Of a stretch of DNA of 8,374 bases, positions 6,664-8,374 are shown piece after piece (position 1 is the first letter of the stretch; each line of letters opens with the position of its first letter). The translations under genes and the position numbers were made by a program. The notes below the pieces were generated by a model. That model worked only from the letters and a program-made list of their open reading frames with translations. It searched no databases and was not told the DNA's origin. Source of the stretch: an uncultured bacterium (GTDB lineage: Bacteria > Patescibacteriota > Minisyncoccia > Phycocordibacterales > UBA9973); NCBI GenBank assembly GCA_903854645.1, contig CAINWY010000045.1, forward strand, positions 1 to 8,374. Reading direction: 5' to 3'.

Positions 6664-7377
6664 TTATTGTGTTGGATTACATTTTCCATTATAGAAATCG
6701 AGTGTAGGACACTTAGATTTATTCTTAAATGTACAGACAGAATTCTTTACAGCTAGTGTCTCTCCTCCGTACCAAGCACAATACTTCTGGTCTATACTAT
6801 CAAAGCCAGTAGTTTTCACACCACCCAGAGGGCACTCTTTGCGGTACAGTGCCCATTCTTCACAGGCTCTATTGTCTGCAAAGTAACAGAGACCATACTC
6901 TCCTCCTACTCCATTTTTCTCTATTCTCAGACTTCCTCCAGCTTTGGAACAGTTTACGGATGCTGGATTGGCTATCAATGTTGTCCCACTTCCATCTGCA
7001 ATATTGTTTGGTGCAACTTCTACACAGTCTCTAAATGTAGTCTTGTCCCCCTCTGTTATGAAAGCTGTGTTCCCCTTGTTCCAGAAAACAAAAGATTCAT
7101 CTGTATTTGTATAGCGTACCCCGGAGGCAGATATCCCTTGCAAAAGGAGCATGCTTCTCTTGTCGCTTAGATTGAGTTCTACTTTGTCCTTTGATATTAG
7201 AGCTTGAATACTTTTCTTTTCTGCACAGCTAAAAGTAACATTATTTATAATGTCTTTCTTCATCTCTACTACGACTGGCGCCTCTACTATTTTCTTTACA
7301 GGTTTTTTGTAATAAGTGAGAGCAAAGAGACTGATACTGATCATTATTAGAATTGCTACAATCAAATTTTTATTCAT
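6664..7377 (-). CDS. Membrane-anchored MliC-like lysozyme-inhibitor domain plus tandem DUF333-like domains
   Basis: A 237-residue envelope protein. Residues 4-22 are a membrane anchor; there is no lipobox cysteine, unlike the E. coli MliC lipoprotein. Residues 47-120 match the MliC fold (PF09864): VTFSCAEKKSIQAL with C51, GISASGVRYTN (81-91), ESFVFWNKGNTAFI and closing C118, probably disulfide-bonded to C51. Residues 137-182 match DUF333 (PF03891): NPASVNC, GGSLRI, GGEYGLCYF and ACEEWALYRKEC, with C143, C164, C172 and C182. Residues 198-233 look like a second, degenerate copy with C200, C215, C223 and C233. The MliC family blocks C-type lysozyme in the periplasm; the DUF333 role is unknown, though it often sits in small envelope proteins. 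All domains would face outside. The start ATG is 6 bases after TATAAT at 7384-7389. It heads a probable two-gene unit with the transporter. The fused layout suggests protection from lysozyme, which is inference. Confidence 0.85.
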   Translation of the reverse strand: MNKNLIVAILIMISISLFALTYYKKPVKKIVEAPVVVEMKKDIINNVTFSCAEKKSIQALISKDKVELNLSDKRSMLLLQGISASGVRYTNTDESFVFWNKGNTAFITEGDKTTFRDCVEVAPNNIADGSGTTLIANPASVNCSKAGGSLRIEKNGVGGEYGLCYFADNRACEEWALYRKECPLGGVKTTGFDSIDQKYCAWYGGETLAVKNSVCTFKNKSKCPTLDFYNGKCNPTQ

Positions 7378-7383
7378 AGATTA

Positions 7384-7389
7384 ATTATA
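7384..7389 (-). promoter_or_regulatory. Extended -10 promoter (TGGTATAAT) of the MliC/DUF333-transporter unit
   Basis: An exact TATAAT preceded by TGG (TGn extended -10) is followed by six bases (TAATCT) and the ATG at 7377, so the message would begin at the start codon. It lies in the 49-base gap behind the peptidoglycan-binding protein gene. No -35 box and no terminator hairpin are evident there, so some read-through from upstream is possible. Confidence 0.68.
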
Positions 7390-7426
7390 CCACTCGTTTG
7401 AAATTATAAATATAAAAGTTTCATTT

Positions 7427-8374
7427 CTATTGTTTGACTATATTGAGACTGACAATATTACTCGGTGTATTTATGAGTGTGCTATCTACCGATGTGTAGT
7501 CATTGTAGGCATAGACAGAATAAGTATCTGGATTTACATACTGGGGAATATAGAACCAGAGTAGCTTTCCATTTGGTGAGAAATACTGCGGGATTACAGA
7601 GAGTTTATTATATATTCCTTCGAGCTTTACTTTTGTCAGACTATTAAAGCCATTCCCGTATAGCATCACTTCCGTCTTTGCATCATTTATTGCTGTTGCG
7701 GGCATTATGTTGGTTATCATGAGTGGCGTCTCTTTAATTGTGAATAAATCACTTTTGATATTTAGTATTGAATTATTGGAAAGCTGATCTACTATCACTA
7801 TCCTATACTTGCCAGGGCTAGCAGTCGTGTATTGTTCATCGGACATAAAGATCTTGCCGACGGTCCAGATGTATTGATTTATATTTGATTGATTGGTAGC
7901 TATATATCCAGCCCCTGAGCCATTCACATCCTCTATCAATATATTTATGACTCTGCCAGTATTGTCTCCCGTCCATTTAATCATAAAAGTATTACCTGTT
8001 GTCACTTCTGTCCCCAGTGTAGGAGCCGAGAAACTATTCACTGATTTAAATACTGGAGTAGGAACTACTGCCACTGTTGATTTTACAACTGGAGCAATTG
8101 GTGTAGTGGTCGTAGTTGGTGTTGTAGTAGTAGTGGTAGGAGTAGTTGAGCAACTAAGCTTTTTTATCATTGCTCTTGTCTGTGGGCCTACAGAGCCAGT
8201 AGGACTTATCTTCTGGGATATCTGGAACTTCTTTACAGCAGCATATGTGAGCTTGCCATAGGAGCCACCAGTAGTCTTGGAAGCGAGATAACCATTCGTA
8301 TATAGGAAATCTTGAAGCATTGAGACCTCTTTGTCTTTCATTAATTTCTTTGCATTATAATTTAAACTTTTAGT
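7427..8374 (-). CDS. Exported peptidoglycan-binding protein with KNH/Ig-like and IPT/TIG domains (N-terminus outside window)
   Basis: The frame is open to the right edge, giving 315 visible residues. The ATG at 8341 is probably internal. The 11 codons before it (TKSLNYNAKKL) read like the lead-in of a PG_binding_1 domain, and no signal peptide follows that ATG, although the domains are extracellular types. Numbered from that Met, residues 1-62 are PG_binding_1 (EVSMLQDFLYTNGYL, YAAVKKFQ, GPQTRAMIKKL). Residues 66-81 are a Thr/Pro linker, and about 103-202 look like a Kre9/KNH-type Ig-like domain (SAPTLGTEVTTGNTFMIKW to YRIVIVDQ). About 207-302 form an IPT/TIG domain (ITNIMPA, VMLYGNGFNSLTKVKLEG). 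It likely sits on the wall through the first domain and displays the others, for adhesion or wall contact. The stop is TAG. There is no catalytic domain in the visible part. Confidence 0.85.
   Translation of the reverse strand, partial: TKSLNYNAKKLMKDKEVSMLQDFLYTNGYLASKTTGGSYGKLTYAAVKKFQISQKISPTGSVGPQTRAMIKKLSCSTTPTTTTTTPTTTTTPIAPVVKSTVAVVPTPVFKSVNSFSAPTLGTEVTTGNTFMIKWTGDNTGRVINILIEDVNGSGAGYIATNQSNINQYIWTVGKIFMSDEQYTTASPGKYRIVIVDQLSNNSILNIKSDLFTIKETPLMITNIMPATAINDAKTEVMLYGNGFNSLTKVKLEGIYNKLSVIPQYFSPNGKLLWFYIPQYVNPDTYSVYAYNDYTSVDSTLINTPSNIVSLNIVKQ
8099..8146 (-). repeat. Thr/Pro codon repeat (interdomain linker)
   Basis: Sixteen codons encode TTPTTTTTTPTTTTTP. All four Thr codons (ACT, ACC, ACA, ACG) are mixed, so the run is kept at protein level rather than being a pure triplet microsatellite. 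It separates the peptidoglycan-binding domain from the Ig-like domain, and is a likely flexible linker and O-glycosylation target. Length variation between strains is plausible. Confidence 0.8.

Noticed and set aside
7893..8261. A 122-codon plus-strand frame opposite the peptidoglycan-binding protein.
   Set aside because: It is antisense to the Thr/Pro linker and Ig-like domain; its Val/Gly runs are the complement of Thr codons, and it has no domain or start signal.
8339..8359. ATG at 8341 with TATAAT at 8354-8359 as start and promoter of the peptidoglycan-binding protein.
   Set aside because: The frame stays open through the box to the window edge, the upstream codons read like a PG_binding_1 lead-in, no signal peptide follows, and the spacing is 12 bases rather than the 6-7 seen elsewhere.
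1..8374. TGA recoded to glycine or tryptophan, as in some related candidate phyla.
   Set aside because: No gene ends at TGA, but none is broken by one either: all full genes reach normal family lengths under the standard code.

Overview
The window is AT-rich and densely packed with nine genes, two of them cut by the window edges. Eight of the nine lie on the minus strand. It looks like a bacterium of the Candidate Phyla Radiation (Patescibacteria, Parcubacteria-like). The clues are small proteins, a fused O-antigen ligase/TPR protein, an anchored MliC plus DUF333 protein, and a peptidoglycan-binding protein with a Thr/Pro linker. No marker gene is present, so this assignment is inference. Nothing suggests stop-codon recoding: the stops are seven TAA and two TAG, and no gene is broken by an in-frame TGA.

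Left part (1-3514) is a surface-glycan segment. A plus-strand family 2 glycosyltransferase enters from the left and ends 8 bases from a convergent minus-strand family 2 glycosyltransferase. The latter lies 23 bases downstream of a Wzy_C-type ligase/polymerase with C-terminal TPR-like repeats. Together they would add sugars to a lipid-linked glycan and polymerise it or transfer it outside the membrane.

Middle part (3585-5366) holds a stand-alone histidine phosphatase with its own promoter and a likely terminator. Upstream of it is a two-gene unit: an unrecognised four-helix membrane protein and a membrane-anchored cupredoxin with a complete type I copper site.

Right part (5477-8374) holds an MFS transporter behind a MliC/DUF333 envelope protein, and then a partial exported peptidoglycan-binding protein with a KNH/Ig-like domain and an IPT/TIG domain. 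The theme of the whole window is the cell envelope.

The most notable signal is regulatory. All four genes that appear to head minus-strand transcription units have an exact TATAAT ending 6 or 7 bases before their best ATG (3514, 4435, 5366, 7377). Transcription would then begin at or next to the start codon, giving leaderless mRNAs. No gene has a recognisable strong Shine-Dalgarno sequence. This spacing also decided three starts against longer TTG-initiated frames. No tRNA, rRNA, CRISPR array, insertion sequence or origin was seen, and no stretch of 300 bases lacks a gene.
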